IMG/VR virus record: IMGVR_UViG_3300027851_000031
Span: 1-60,886 of that record
DNA: 60,886 nucleotides
Origin: a virus
Direction: 5' to 3' (one strand)
Shown here: piece after piece, positions 1-8,140 of the stretch
Numbering within the stretch: position 1 is the stretch's first letter
How the letters are laid out: every line of letters begins with the position of its first letter
Notes under the pieces: model-generated
Databases searched by the model: none
The model's input: the letters and a program-made list of their open reading frames with translations, nothing else
Told to the model about the DNA's origin: nothing
Made by a program: the position numbers and the translations under genes

Positions 1-126
1 ACCTCGATCTTGGCCACGCGTTGGCGGTGGACACCGAACAGGTCCAGGGGGAGTTCTTCACCGTCCCGCAGCTTCTCCCGGACGAAAGCGGCCAGGGTGG
101 AGGGGTGGACGGCGGCGCTGTCCTCC
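1..126. repeat. Terminal direct repeat, left copy
   Basis: These 126 bases are identical to 60752-60877. The match shows the contig closes into a circle; the non-redundant length is about 60,751 bp. A short exact overlap like this is typical of a graph assembly of a circularly permuted or terminally redundant genome and need not be the physical end of the virion DNA. It lies inside a protein-coding gene. Confidence 0.93.
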
Positions 127-545
127 ACGGGGTACTGCTCCTCAAGCTGGCGGTGGAGGGCTTCGGCCTTTTCGTCCTCACCCTTGCCAAACTGAACCGC
201 CACGACACGCTTGATCAGCCCGCCGTGACCGTTCGCCTTGAGCCACGCGAAGGCCAGCGGGGCCTTCGCCTTCGGGATAGAGGCGCGGATGGTTTCGTCA
301 ATCTTGATCTTCAGGCCGGAGGCGGTCTTGAACTCCGCCACGCCAATCTGGTCCATCAGTTCGGGCACCTGACGTTCCGCGATGTCCTTCAGCTCCTCCC
401 GGGCGGCGTTGAGCTGGGCTTCGAGGTCCGCCACCTTCGAGGCGGCTGCGGCCTGCTGCTCTGCGAGGAGGGACAGTTGTGAGAGTTCACCGGAGCCGGA
501 GGCTTGCGGTTGAACAAATTCAAGGTATGCGCTGGTGTCGGTCAT
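1..545 (-). CDS. Conserved phage protein of the replication region, cut by the contig end
   Basis: The gene starts with ATG at 545 and stays open to the window edge, lacking only the last base of its final Val codon and the stop. Those are present in the duplicated end (stop at 60748-60750), giving 182 residues ending KIEV. The first 60 or so residues are Ala/Glu/Gln-rich and probably form a coiled coil. The rest resembles a family common in lytic phages with their own polymerase: a block around GLKIKIDE, then AFAWLKANGH, FGKGED, an HPSTLAAFVRE segment and a C-terminal LPLDLFGVHRQ. The function of that family is unknown to me. The upstream gene ends two bases before this start, so the two are co-transcribed. 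Confidence 0.8.
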   Translation of the reverse strand, partial: MTDTSAYLEFVQPQASGSGELSQLSLLAEQQAAAASKVADLEAQLNAAREELKDIAERQVPELMDQIGVAEFKTASGLKIKIDETIRASIPKAKAPLAFAWLKANGHGGLIKRVVAVQFGKGEDEKAEALHRQLEEQYPVEDSAAVHPSTLAAFVREKLRDGEELPLDLFGVHRQRVAKIE

Positions 546-547
546 GA

Positions 548-838
548 TCAATCTCCGCTGTCGATGCTGTAGGAATACCCGCAGTGCTTGCAGGTGTAAC
601 GGTTGTAACAACGCCCCAGGTTGGTGGTCGTGTACTCGTGGGTGCAGGGCGTCCCATCATCGCGGAGGAAGGACTGACCCGTGGGCTGTCCGTACATCGT
701 CTGGCCCCCGCAGTTGCGGCAGGGCAGCGTGTCGGTTTCCGGGTCATAGCCCGCCGTGACCGCCTTGTAGCGGTAGTCCCCGGCGGGGAGGCGTCCGGTG
801 CCTGAGCAGACCGGACAAGGGCAGGTTTCGCGTGTCAC
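548..838 (-). CDS. Small zinc-ribbon protein
   Basis: This 96-residue protein carries several CxxC pairs: CPVCSGTG near residue 8, CRNCGGQ near residue 40 and CKHCGY near residue 84. The first two resemble DnaJ-type cysteine-rich repeats and suggest one or two bound zinc ions. No catalytic domain is visible. It is the first gene after a promoter-like sequence at 872-901, with an AGGAGTCTCATC-type ribosome binding region before the ATG. It probably acts as an adaptor or nucleic-acid-binding protein, but the function is not known. Confidence 0.75.
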   Translation of the reverse strand: MTRETCPCPVCSGTGRLPAGDYRYKAVTAGYDPETDTLPCRNCGGQTMYGQPTGQSFLRDDGTPCTHEYTTTNLGRCYNRYTCKHCGYSYSIDSGD

Positions 839-871
839 TGATGAGACTCCTTTTCTGAACTGAGTGAGGAA

Positions 872-901
872 AGTATAGGGTGAAAAAGTATAGAAGGAAA
901 G
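872..901 (-). promoter_or_regulatory. Phage-type promoter (P4)
   Basis: Read on the minus strand, CTTTCC is followed by 18 bases and TATACT. This matches the spacing and -10 box of the other promoters in this genome. A second TATACT overlaps the spacer (887-892), so the -10 box is duplicated. It lies 34 bases upstream of the zinc-ribbon gene. Confidence 0.6.
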
Positions 902-905
902 CCCC

Positions 906-1250
906 TCAAGAAGTGAGTTTTTGGGCCTCCACTGCGATGTAGCGTTGGTCCTTCCCGCTCCACTGAAGGAGGGAGACGCGGCCCCCGTTCGCGGCTGCGG
1001 CCACCGTGACGGCGAAGCCGATGAGGACCGGATTGCCCACCAGCAGGAGGTGGTCCCCTTCCCGGTAGTCCTTCAGCTTCTCCCGCAGCTCCTGAATGAT
1101 CGGTTCCGGGCGGAAGGGCGCGGCGGTTGGGCTGAGCAGATACACCAGCTCACCGAACTCCCCCGCCGGGGTTAGATCAAATTTGGGCTCGAACCGCTGC
1201 TTGTCGCGGTCCCAACGGTGTTGATTCTGTACAACAAACACTTTACTCAT
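906..1250 (-). CDS. Conserved phage protein, unknown function
   Basis: The protein is 114 residues if the ATG at 1250 is used; an ATG two codons earlier is also open. The nearer ATG forms an ATGA overlap with the stop of the helicase gene and is preceded by AAGGA at good spacing, so I chose it. The sequence alternates strands and helices, with a hydrophobic HLLLVGNPVLIGFAVTVAAAA segment that looks like a buried core, not a membrane helix. Similar proteins accompany helicase genes in other phages. Coupling to the helicase suggests a DNA-metabolism role, but nothing catalytic is visible. Confidence 0.7.
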   Translation of the reverse strand: MSKVFVVQNQHRWDRDKQRFEPKFDLTPAGEFGELVYLLSPTAAPFRPEPIIQELREKLKDYREGDHLLLVGNPVLIGFAVTVAAAANGGRVSLLQWSGKDQRYIAVEAQKLTS

Positions 1251-2962
1251 AGCCATTCCTTCAGGCGGTCGCCAGTGATCTGGGACGCCACATTGAACTT
1301 GTTTCTCAAGGCTTCGACAACCTTCTCATCCACGGAGTCCTCCGCCACCAGGTCGATGTACAGCACGCTGTTGTCCTGACCGATGCGGTGGGCGCGGTCC
1401 TCCGATTGTAGGCGGTCGATCAACTTGAAGCTGTTGGAATAATAAATGACGGTCTTGGCGGCAGTCAATGTCAGGCCCGTAGCCCCGGCGGCGGGGTTGC
1501 CCACGAACACCTTGGCCTGCTCCTCCGGCGGGACGGCTTCCCGCCCAATCACCTGCGCTCCGTCATACAGCGTCCGCTCCCCTTGGAACAGGGCTTTGGC
1601 CTCCGCCCGTTCGTCATCGTTCACCTGGCCGTCATAGCGGACGGCGCGGATGCCCCGGCGGCGCAGCTCCTCCAGGATGAGCGTGATGTCCAGCTGGAAC
1701 CGGGCCCAGACAATAACCTTGTGCTGCGCTTCTTCAACCAGGTCGCAAAGCAGCTCCCGGCGGCGGTTCGTCCCCGGGATGACGTACATGGGCTCACTTT
1801 CATCGTCCGTGGGCAGATACCCACAGGTGATCTGCTGAAGGCGGAGGAGCCGGGTCATGGCCAGCGCGGCGATGACGGGGGTGGTGCCGTTCTGCCCAAG
1901 GTCCGGAGTGTCCGCGCAGTCGGGGCACGGGTAGATGTAGCCGTCCACCTCCAACTCCCGCTTGCCGTGACAAGTCGGGCAGGCGTCCTCCAGCGGCAGG
2001 GAACCCTGAAGGGCGGCGGCTTCCTTCTCCGCTCCGCCCAGCTCAAGCCAGACGATGAATTCATCCTTCATCTGGCGGTACAGCTTCCGCTGCTCCTCCG
2101 TCATCGGGAACGGGCGCTTGCTGTACAGCTTGGGCGGGAGGTCCAGCACGTCATCCTTCGTCACGCGGGAGGAGACGGGCTGCAGGAGGGCGTTCAGTTC
2201 GTCCAGGCGGCGGTAGCCCTTGAGCACGTCCACGTATGAGCCGTCACTGTCCACCCAGCGTTGCTTCACCGGGTCGAAGGAGCGGGTGACGTTCGGGTTC
2301 CAGACCTTCTCGAACACCCCGAAGTGGGCCTTGAACTCCGTGAAGGTGCCCAACCCGGCCTTCTTCCAGTAGTCGTCATACAGGAACTTGATCTGGCTGT
2401 AGGCGTCGAAGGGACCCTGCGCAATCGGGGTCCCGGTCAGGATGCGTCTGAAGGGGGCGTACTTCGCGGAGCGGAGGATGGACTTGGTGCGCTCCGCCGT
2501 TGGGGTCTTGATGTAGTGGGCCTCATCCAGGACGTACAGGAGGCGGCGCTTGTCGAAGAAGTCGATCAGCGCACGCTTCCCGGCGGCGGTTGTGAAGGCG
2601 TCATAGCTGATGGTCAGCCACGCGAAGCCCTTGTGCTCAATGACGGCCTTGACCGCCTGCTTGTGCCACTTCGTGTCCGCCCGGGGGGACTGGTAATGGA
2701 AGGCGCGGACGTGCCCAATCACCTCGTCCGGTATGTGATCCGGGATTTCCTTCTCAGTCCAGTTGCGGTGCACCCCGTTCGGTGCGACCACCAGCACCCC
2801 GTCGATGAGGCCCCGGCGCCACAGCCAGCAGGCGGTGTCGATGGTCAGCTTGGACTTCCCGGTGCCCTGTTCCCAGAAGATGCCCCGGGCGATTTCCTCC
2901 CGGCTGCGCTCCCACTCCTCCTTCTGGTGGTTGAAGGGGGCGGTCTTGAACTGATATTCCAC
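1247..2962 (-). CDS. SNF2/superfamily II DNA helicase-ATPase
   Basis: This 571-residue protein has the full helicase core. GTGKS at 33-37 is the Walker A motif, DEAH at 146-149 the Walker B, and LTGTP at about 175 is motif III. A C-terminal helicase lobe ends with the SNF2 signature DRAHRIGQ. A zinc-binding insert with two CxxC pairs (CPTC and CPDC) lies in the middle. Such phage proteins are thought to remodel replication or recombination intermediates. I placed the start at a GTG (2962) because AAAAGGAGT precedes it at normal spacing; the reading frame stays open 27 codons further upstream without a comparable site. It is driven by the promoter at 3005-3034. Confidence 0.9.
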   Translation of the reverse strand: MEYQFKTAPFNHQKEEWERSREEIARGIFWEQGTGKSKLTIDTACWLWRRGLIDGVLVVAPNGVHRNWTEKEIPDHIPDEVIGHVRAFHYQSPRADTKWHKQAVKAVIEHKGFAWLTISYDAFTTAAGKRALIDFFDKRRLLYVLDEAHYIKTPTAERTKSILRSAKYAPFRRILTGTPIAQGPFDAYSQIKFLYDDYWKKAGLGTFTEFKAHFGVFEKVWNPNVTRSFDPVKQRWVDSDGSYVDVLKGYRRLDELNALLQPVSSRVTKDDVLDLPPKLYSKRPFPMTEEQRKLYRQMKDEFIVWLELGGAEKEAAALQGSLPLEDACPTCHGKRELEVDGYIYPCPDCADTPDLGQNGTTPVIAALAMTRLLRLQQITCGYLPTDDESEPMYVIPGTNRRRELLCDLVEEAQHKVIVWARFQLDITLILEELRRRGIRAVRYDGQVNDDERAEAKALFQGERTLYDGAQVIGREAVPPEEQAKVFVGNPAAGATGLTLTAAKTVIYYSNSFKLIDRLQSEDRAHRIGQDNSVLYIDLVAEDSVDEKVVEALRNKFNVASQITGDRLKEWL

Positions 2963-3004
2963 GCGTGGACTCCTTTTCTGAATGCGTTTCGGTTCGGCTG
3001 AAGA

Positions 3005-3034
3005 AGTATAGCCCGGGGAGACTTCCGAGGGAAG
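3005..3034 (-). promoter_or_regulatory. Phage-type promoter (P3)
   Basis: On the minus strand CTTCCC is followed by 18 bases and TATACT, then CTTCTTC. It sits between the iteron-bearing element at 3045-3357 and the SNF2-type helicase gene, and would start the last operon before the genome join. Confidence 0.65.
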
Positions 3035-3044
3035 CCCGAACACT

Positions 3045-3357
3045 TGCGCTTACCTTACGCCCAGAAACACAGCGTTGCGCTTACCTTCGACCAGTCAGTT
3101 TCTTGTAAAGGTAAGCGCACAGAAGTTCCATAAAATCATAGACTTATATATATTTATTATTATTATTACTTAACTTACTTACCTTACTTACCTTGAAAGC
3201 CCCAGGAGGATTTCCCTGGGCCTCCCGCCGATTTATCGGGCGAACCGCATTTCAAGGTAAGTATCCCAAGTAAGGTAAGTAATTCCCACGGGGGCTGGAA
3301 CTTACGTGCGCTTGGGATAGCTCCGAAGGTAAGCGCACGCGGTCGAAGGTAAGCGCA
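3045..3357. repeat. Noncoding iteron and dyad element, copy 1 (possible origin or control region)
   Basis: This stretch has no gene. It contains five exact copies of AAGGTAAGCGCA: 3045-3056 and 3076-3087 in one orientation, and 3108-3119, 3326-3337 and 3346-3357 in the other. In between is an AT-rich run with TATATATATT and TTATTATTATTATT, then repeated ACTTACCTT units. The units at 3185-3198 are perfectly inverted at 3250-3263 around a hairpin (CCCAGG/CCTGGG). A clearly related element lies at 30471-30796, including a block of about 90 bases that is nearly identical. Iterons, AT-rich DNA and dyads are features of replication origins, but a repressor-binding or termination region would also fit. 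Confidence 0.75.
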
Positions 3358-3359
3358 GC

Positions 3360-3722
3360 TCAGGGGGCCTTGCTCAGAAACTCCTTCAGGCCCAGGAGGA
3401 CCAGCGTGCCTAGGCCCGAGAGGAAGATGCCGAGGAGGGCCACGGTGCCCTTCTTCTTCAGGTCCTCCCCGGACTCCCGCCATTGACGAAGGTGCTGGAA
3501 GTCCCGCTGCATCGCCAGCGGGTCGGACATGTCAATGCCCATCTGGATCAGGGTCTGTCGGACGGCTTCGGCCACCATGTGACTCACTTCGTCCGGGGTC
3601 AGCGTCACCTTTCGGGCGGCGGCTTCAGCGGCGCGTTCCGCTGCTTCTTCAACTTCGGCTTTGGCTGCACGTGTCGCGGCGGACACGGCCAGCTCCTCGA
3701 TTTCCTTGGGCGTAAGGGACAT
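3360..3722 (-). CDS. Small membrane-anchored protein at the end of the tail operon
   Basis: This 120-residue protein has a long helical, charged N-terminal part (Ala/Glu-rich, residues 5-45), a conserved-looking middle around FQHLRQWRESGEDLKKKG, and one C-terminal membrane segment (GTVALLGIFLSGLGTLVLLGL). The topology fits a membrane-anchored coiled coil. Similar proteins sit next to tail-fibre genes in other siphophages and are sometimes labelled holin-like, but the likely holin here is at 19970. The start at 3722 has GGAG eight bases upstream. It follows a hairpin and a promoter-like sequence at 3755-3783, so it may be transcribed separately. Confidence 0.7.
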   Translation of the reverse strand: MSLTPKEIEELAVSAATRAAKAEVEEAAERAAEAAARKVTLTPDEVSHMVAEAVRQTLIQMGIDMSDPLAMQRDFQHLRQWRESGEDLKKKGTVALLGIFLSGLGTLVLLGLKEFLSKAP

Positions 3723-3754
3723 GGGGTGATTCTCCGTTTCAAAAGTTCCGGTAT

Positions 3755-3783
3755 TGTATAACGTCACCCCTCCTTTGGGGAAG
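3755..3783 (-). promoter_or_regulatory. Candidate promoter (P10)
   Basis: On the minus strand CTTCCC, 17 bases and TATACA lie upstream of the small membrane-protein gene. The -35 box overlaps the trailing arm of the hairpin at 3780-3806, an arrangement also seen at 23018-23069. Confidence 0.45.
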
Positions 3784-3806
3784 GCGGAGCCCCTCCGCTC
3801 CGCCTT
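3780..3806 (-). terminator. Hairpin after the large tail-fibre gene
   Basis: AAGGCGGAG and CTCCGCCTT form a nine-pair stem just downstream of the fibre gene stop. There is no U tract, so it is either an inefficient terminator or an RNA-processing or stabilising hairpin. Confidence 0.5.
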
Positions 3807-3815
3807 CTACCGTTC

Positions 3816-6752
3816 TCAAGTTTTCGTCACGCGGTACACGTAGGTGTCTGCCCGAAGATACAGGGCTCCGTTGCTTTCCCCCACGTATTGGCAGATGAGC
3901 GGGAAGCTGACCCAGTTCTTTCCGTCTGCAGACAGGTAGGTTTTGCGAGACATCCCGACAACTACAAACATGTTTTGAGCATTTATGAGGCCCAGGGAGG
4001 CTTCCTCCATTTCGCAGACCACGTAGGCTTTGGTGATGTCGTCAATGTCCGCCATTTTGCCCAAGAACACTCCAGCGGTATTGCGACTGGGGACTGCAGC
4101 GGCATCCCGTCCCGGAATAGTCACGGGCCGGGGGGCAATGTTTTGCTCATCGGAAGCAAACAAGAATGTCTGTTCTTGGTCGTCCCTCCAAACCATACCC
4201 ACCGCCCGCTGCATGGCCGTTTCGGAGCTGTTCAGCCGGAAAATATAACGGTTTGAAATGCGGTACTGGTAGATGTAGAAATATTCAAAATCATCAATTT
4301 GGGGGATACGCACAAACAGGATCCAACCCGCCGGGTACTTCTCCCCGCAGCAAATCAAGGTGCCGTCCTTCGCCGGGTTGCTACTATGGATGTGATGGGT
4401 GGCGATTTTCTCGTCCACCCCGTTGTAGTTTTGGAGCAACTCGAACGTGGTGGTGCTTGTGACCTTCACGCGGTAGAAGCGGCCATCACCCGCACTGTTG
4501 CTGGAGAAGGCGGCGGCATTGCCGACCGTGACGCTGTTCTCCAGGAAGTCGTAATTGCCTGAGCTGTTTTTCTTGAAACAGATCAGGTCGCCCGTGGTGA
4601 ATCCGTGGGGGGTAGAGGTAGTGACGGAAGCCTTGCCGCCGGTGGTCGTGATCGCGGTGACGCTGATAGGATCGGCGTACTGGAAGCAATTGACCGGGTC
4701 CTTCACCGAGGAGGTCGGATAAATGTAGGTGCGCTTCACGACTGACAATGCGCCCGACGTGTAAGCACCAACGGCGGAGTAATCGAAATTGTTGCCGCAG
4801 ATGGCCTGGACGGAGTTGCAGCCCAACTCGTGGAGGACCACCCAGATACGTCCGCCGTCAGTTGTCCCCAAGACTACGTTTTTGCAGACGTTGAGGCCGT
4901 TGTAGGGGGTGTAGATGGTACACTTGGGCTTCACCGAGAAGGGGTTGGACAGGTAGCCCGACATTTGGTAGGGCTTGGATGCGTCTTGTGGATTGGTTCC
5001 GAACTCGAACGGGTGGACCATCCGGATCAGCTTGAGTCCGTTTTTGTCCATCACCGGGGGCAGTCCGCCACCGCCATATGCGGAACCGTCCGCCTTCAGG
5101 CCGCCCACGTTGTTCGTGTGTTGGTTGTAGTTCCAGGAAGGCAAACCAGGTTCGTAGCGGTACAGCTTTTTCTCATCCGCCGTCAACGCGGGGTTGTTCG
5201 ACGGGATGCGCTCAGACGAGAGCACGGTGCCGCCAGACCATACCACGGGCTCATAGACCGCAGACAGGTCGAAGGCCCCCATGCCCCCCGAAGTGGTCGA
5301 ATCGTCCGAAGCTGCAGCCGGGTAGTTGTGGTAAATGTTGCCCAGTCGCGTGAAGAAACACAGCCGCATGGCGGTTTCGCGGCTGTAGTTGGCGGCAGTT
5401 GGGCCGCCCTGGCGGTAGGGAATGAAGCCCATGGCGCCAATGGTGTCGCCCGACTTCCAACCCGGGAGAGCGGAAAGTGAGACTTGAGCGGAGTTGGAGC
5501 CGACCGACACGGTGAGCACGTCCGACAAACTGACGCTGGCCGTCCAGTTTTCGTAAGCAGCAAACTGCCGGGCAGTTGCGTGCCGATCGACGCTGAAGCC
5601 CTCCCCCGAGTAGAGGTTGGAGGTCACAGCACCGGCAGCAGCTTCCGCCGCCTTGGGCAGTTCGCCAAAATAGTTGGCCATCGAAACCCGCACCGAGTTC
5701 CCGGTGCCGGTCATGACGCAATCCGCGTGAACCTTGCCCAGCTGGACGGTCCGGGGCAGGTAGAGGTAGCGTGTGTCGCTCGTGGTGATACTGACGGAGT
5801 TGGACGGAGCTGAGGAGGACCCGGGCTCATTGAACAACGCAGACAAAGACAGATTGTCAGTGCTTCGCGGGTATAGGTGGACCACGGCGGACCCGCCAGA
5901 AACCAGAGTGCTGTCAATCCGGCACAGGACGTGGGTTGCCCGCAGGTCGGGAACGAAATTGTAAGCGGAACCGCTGTTCACCGCAGTGGTGAACAGCTTT
6001 TTGTAGAACTCCGACGCATCCACGGGTTCGTCCGGAGACTCAACCTTGACGGCAGCGGTCGCAGTGCCTGTGCAGCTCACGATGAGCAGAACTTCCGCCA
6101 GTTGGTAGATGTTGTTGAGGTAGATTTCAGTGGGGGTGGTGATGTACACGTAGTTGTCCACCTGCGTCAGCGGGTATTTGGACAGAAGGTCGGAGCTGGA
6201 CCACACCCCGCCGTTTTTCGTAGTGTACACGCGGACCAAGTTGTTGTCATCGACCCCTTTGGGGATGATGGTCAATTTCCAGTTCTTTTCGGTGGTTTTG
6301 AACTTGGACAGAGGAGCGGAGGCGCTAACTGTGATCCAATCGCCCAGGGGGGCAGCATCGTCCCAGATAGCATAGACGTTCACGGTGGAGTCTGCCGTGC
6401 CAGTAACGTCCAGGCGGATGGTTTTGTACTCCGACAGGTTGACCGAAGATACCTTCAGGGTGGTGGTTCCACGCTTGAGAGACAGCACGTTGTTGGTCAG
6501 TTCCCCCCCCTGAATAGGGGAGAGGGCGGAGGTGAACCAAAAACCTCCCGCGTTATTCAGCTTGGTCCCGGTAAGGGAAAGGGTGGCCCCGGCGTAGTCC
6601 GTGTTGGAGTTCGAGTTGACAACCACCAGGGTGAGGTCTTTTTGAATTTCGACGTTCAGGTTGGTGTACACCGCCGAAGTCGCGGTGGACACAAGCTGCA
6701 TCCGCTCGTTGACGGGCATTGCTTTGATGCGGGTGGGAGACAAGAGAGACAT
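3816..6752 (-). CDS. Large tail fibre or receptor-binding protein
   Basis: This is a 978-residue, beta-rich protein with many Ser, Thr, Gly and Asn residues and few charged segments. Several stretches repeat a strand-turn-strand pattern ending in aromatic residues; the C-terminal 250 residues, with motifs such as GRIWVVLHE and DGKNWVSFP, resemble BNR/sialidase-type propeller repeats. No catalytic site for a depolymerase could be assigned. It is the second of two fibre-like genes after the tail tip gene, where phages usually place receptor-binding proteins. The start at 6752 has GAGGTCC upstream. Confidence 0.7.
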   Translation of the reverse strand: MSLLSPTRIKAMPVNERMQLVSTATSAVYTNLNVEIQKDLTLVVVNSNSNTDYAGATLSLTGTKLNNAGGFWFTSALSPIQGGELTNNVLSLKRGTTTLKVSSVNLSEYKTIRLDVTGTADSTVNVYAIWDDAAPLGDWITVSASAPLSKFKTTEKNWKLTIIPKGVDDNNLVRVYTTKNGGVWSSSDLLSKYPLTQVDNYVYITTPTEIYLNNIYQLAEVLLIVSCTGTATAAVKVESPDEPVDASEFYKKLFTTAVNSGSAYNFVPDLRATHVLCRIDSTLVSGGSAVVHLYPRSTDNLSLSALFNEPGSSSAPSNSVSITTSDTRYLYLPRTVQLGKVHADCVMTGTGNSVRVSMANYFGELPKAAEAAAGAVTSNLYSGEGFSVDRHATARQFAAYENWTASVSLSDVLTVSVGSNSAQVSLSALPGWKSGDTIGAMGFIPYRQGGPTAANYSRETAMRLCFFTRLGNIYHNYPAAASDDSTTSGGMGAFDLSAVYEPVVWSGGTVLSSERIPSNNPALTADEKKLYRYEPGLPSWNYNQHTNNVGGLKADGSAYGGGGLPPVMDKNGLKLIRMVHPFEFGTNPQDASKPYQMSGYLSNPFSVKPKCTIYTPYNGLNVCKNVVLGTTDGGRIWVVLHELGCNSVQAICGNNFDYSAVGAYTSGALSVVKRTYIYPTSSVKDPVNCFQYADPISVTAITTTGGKASVTTSTPHGFTTGDLICFKKNSSGNYDFLENSVTVGNAAAFSSNSAGDGRFYRVKVTSTTTFELLQNYNGVDEKIATHHIHSSNPAKDGTLICCGEKYPAGWILFVRIPQIDDFEYFYIYQYRISNRYIFRLNSSETAMQRAVGMVWRDDQEQTFLFASDEQNIAPRPVTIPGRDAAAVPSRNTAGVFLGKMADIDDITKAYVVCEMEEASLGLINAQNMFVVVGMSRKTYLSADGKNWVSFPLICQYVGESNGALYLRADTYVYRVTKT

Positions 6753-6769
6753 GGTGGACCTCGTTCTGT

Positions 6770-8125
6770 TTAGAAAATGGTGATGGCCGGAATCTGAGAC
6801 GGAAGCCCGTTGGTGTACGTGATGGCGGGCTGTTTAATCGTAGTGGACAAACCGTTGAGAACGTGCGTTGCTGTCAGTTCAGACACTGTACCGTCCGTGT
6901 TGTAGGTCAGGGACAGTGTCCCAGTAGCCCCGTTGGGCCAGACAATATTCAAAGGAGAGACGGGCCTGCCGTCCGGGCGGTAGGTTATGGTGGAGGTCAC
7001 CGTGTAGGACTCCGAACGCATCCAAGCCCTCAAACTGGCCCTCAGCTCCGGAAGGAATAGCTGCTCAAAGGCCCGGACGTGAGTCACGGGAACGGACAGG
7101 GTTGTTCCTTGGTTGGCGTACAGATAGGAGTTCTCCCCCGCCGTGACCCTCATGAAGGCAGCGTTTGATGGAGAAGTAACCGACAACTGCGTTTGCGGGT
7201 CTTGGCTTGTCAGGGTCCCAATAAGAACCTTGTTGGAATCATAAAAAGCCAAAAACCGTACAACGCTGATCGCGTAGGAAGTGCTGGGGCTTACCGCCAC
7301 ATAATCCGAAGTTTTCCAACCCGACTGTGCCGCCAGGGCTCCGCCCACCCCCAGAATGTAGCCTATGTTGAAAGCCTTAATGAGGTTCGAGGTTTCCAGT
7401 TTAAGGTCTTTTTGTTTGAAATAGGTATCCTCCCCATATTGGCGGTTGGTCGCAATATCCGCAACTACGTTCACCAAGGACGGGTGCACGTTTTCCGTAT
7501 TGTCTGCCAGCAGCGGGCCTCCGTCCGGAGCCCTCACGCGTTCTTTGTACGCTTCGTAGGTCGTGACGCTGCTCCCGTACTCCACCTGGACGCTGGCGGT
7601 TTTCGAGTAAGTGACCCTCAAAAACCGAGTATTTGCGTTGGTCGTGAATGTCCGAGCTGCTGGGGATACGGGATCAAAGAAGGTCCCGGAAATGAAAACC
7701 TTGTTTGCATCGTACTCGGCACAGAACCGCTGAGTGTTTACGCTCAGGGTTGTGTTTGGGGTCACCGGAATATGCGAACTAGTGGCCCAACCCGACTGGG
7801 TAGATAGACTGCCGGCGCTGTTGAGAATAGTGTCCAGCGAGGAGGCGCTGTGGTCCAGCAAGTTTTTTCCCGGGGCCACTATCGGGGCTGCGTCCAGTTC
7901 GGCCTGAACAGCATCCACTCGCTGATTTATTTGGGCAGCAGCCATCCCCCCGATGTCCTGAGTTGCCAACTCAGAAGCAATCTTGGCTACTGTCTTAACT
8001 TGCTGTCCCAGTCGGGTAGTGACCAGGCCGGTTCCGTTTTCGGTGGCGGAACCGTTGACAATCCGCTCCAAGGAGTATGCATCAACCGATGCGTCCTCAA
8101 GTTCCTGTTTCGTGATCACTGCCAT
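6770..8125 (-). CDS. Tail fibre or tail-tip accessory protein with two related carbohydrate-binding-like domains
   Basis: This 451-residue protein begins with a helical N-terminal region (residues 1-90) likely to trimerise or attach to the tail tip. Two related beta domains follow, at about 95-210 and 240-350. Each runs through an SGW(A/K)TS.(H/Y) motif, a VxPxT/S segment, a (Y/F)D(A/S)NKV(F/L)I segment and an (F/A)xRVT strand. A beta-rich C-terminus completes it. The same pattern appears inside the tail protein at 11358-12185. The domains probably recognise surface glycans or serve as spacers; this is inferred from location and fold-like pattern. Confidence 0.65.
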   Translation of the reverse strand: MAVITKQELEDASVDAYSLERIVNGSATENGTGLVTTRLGQQVKTVAKIASELATQDIGGMAAAQINQRVDAVQAELDAAPIVAPGKNLLDHSASSLDTILNSAGSLSTQSGWATSSHIPVTPNTTLSVNTQRFCAEYDANKVFISGTFFDPVSPAARTFTTNANTRFLRVTYSKTASVQVEYGSSVTTYEAYKERVRAPDGGPLLADNTENVHPSLVNVVADIATNRQYGEDTYFKQKDLKLETSNLIKAFNIGYILGVGGALAAQSGWKTSDYVAVSPSTSYAISVVRFLAFYDSNKVLIGTLTSQDPQTQLSVTSPSNAAFMRVTAGENSYLYANQGTTLSVPVTHVRAFEQLFLPELRASLRAWMRSESYTVTSTITYRPDGRPVSPLNIVWPNGATGTLSLTYNTDGTVSELTATHVLNGLSTTIKQPAITYTNGLPSQIPAITIF

Positions 8126-8140
8126 TTCGTTCTCCTTTGC

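Noticed and set aside
3045-3357. CRISPR array
   Set aside because: The repeats are only 12 bases, occur in both orientations at irregular distances and lack uniform spacers. The Cas4-like nuclease at 30796-31437 has no cas neighbours.
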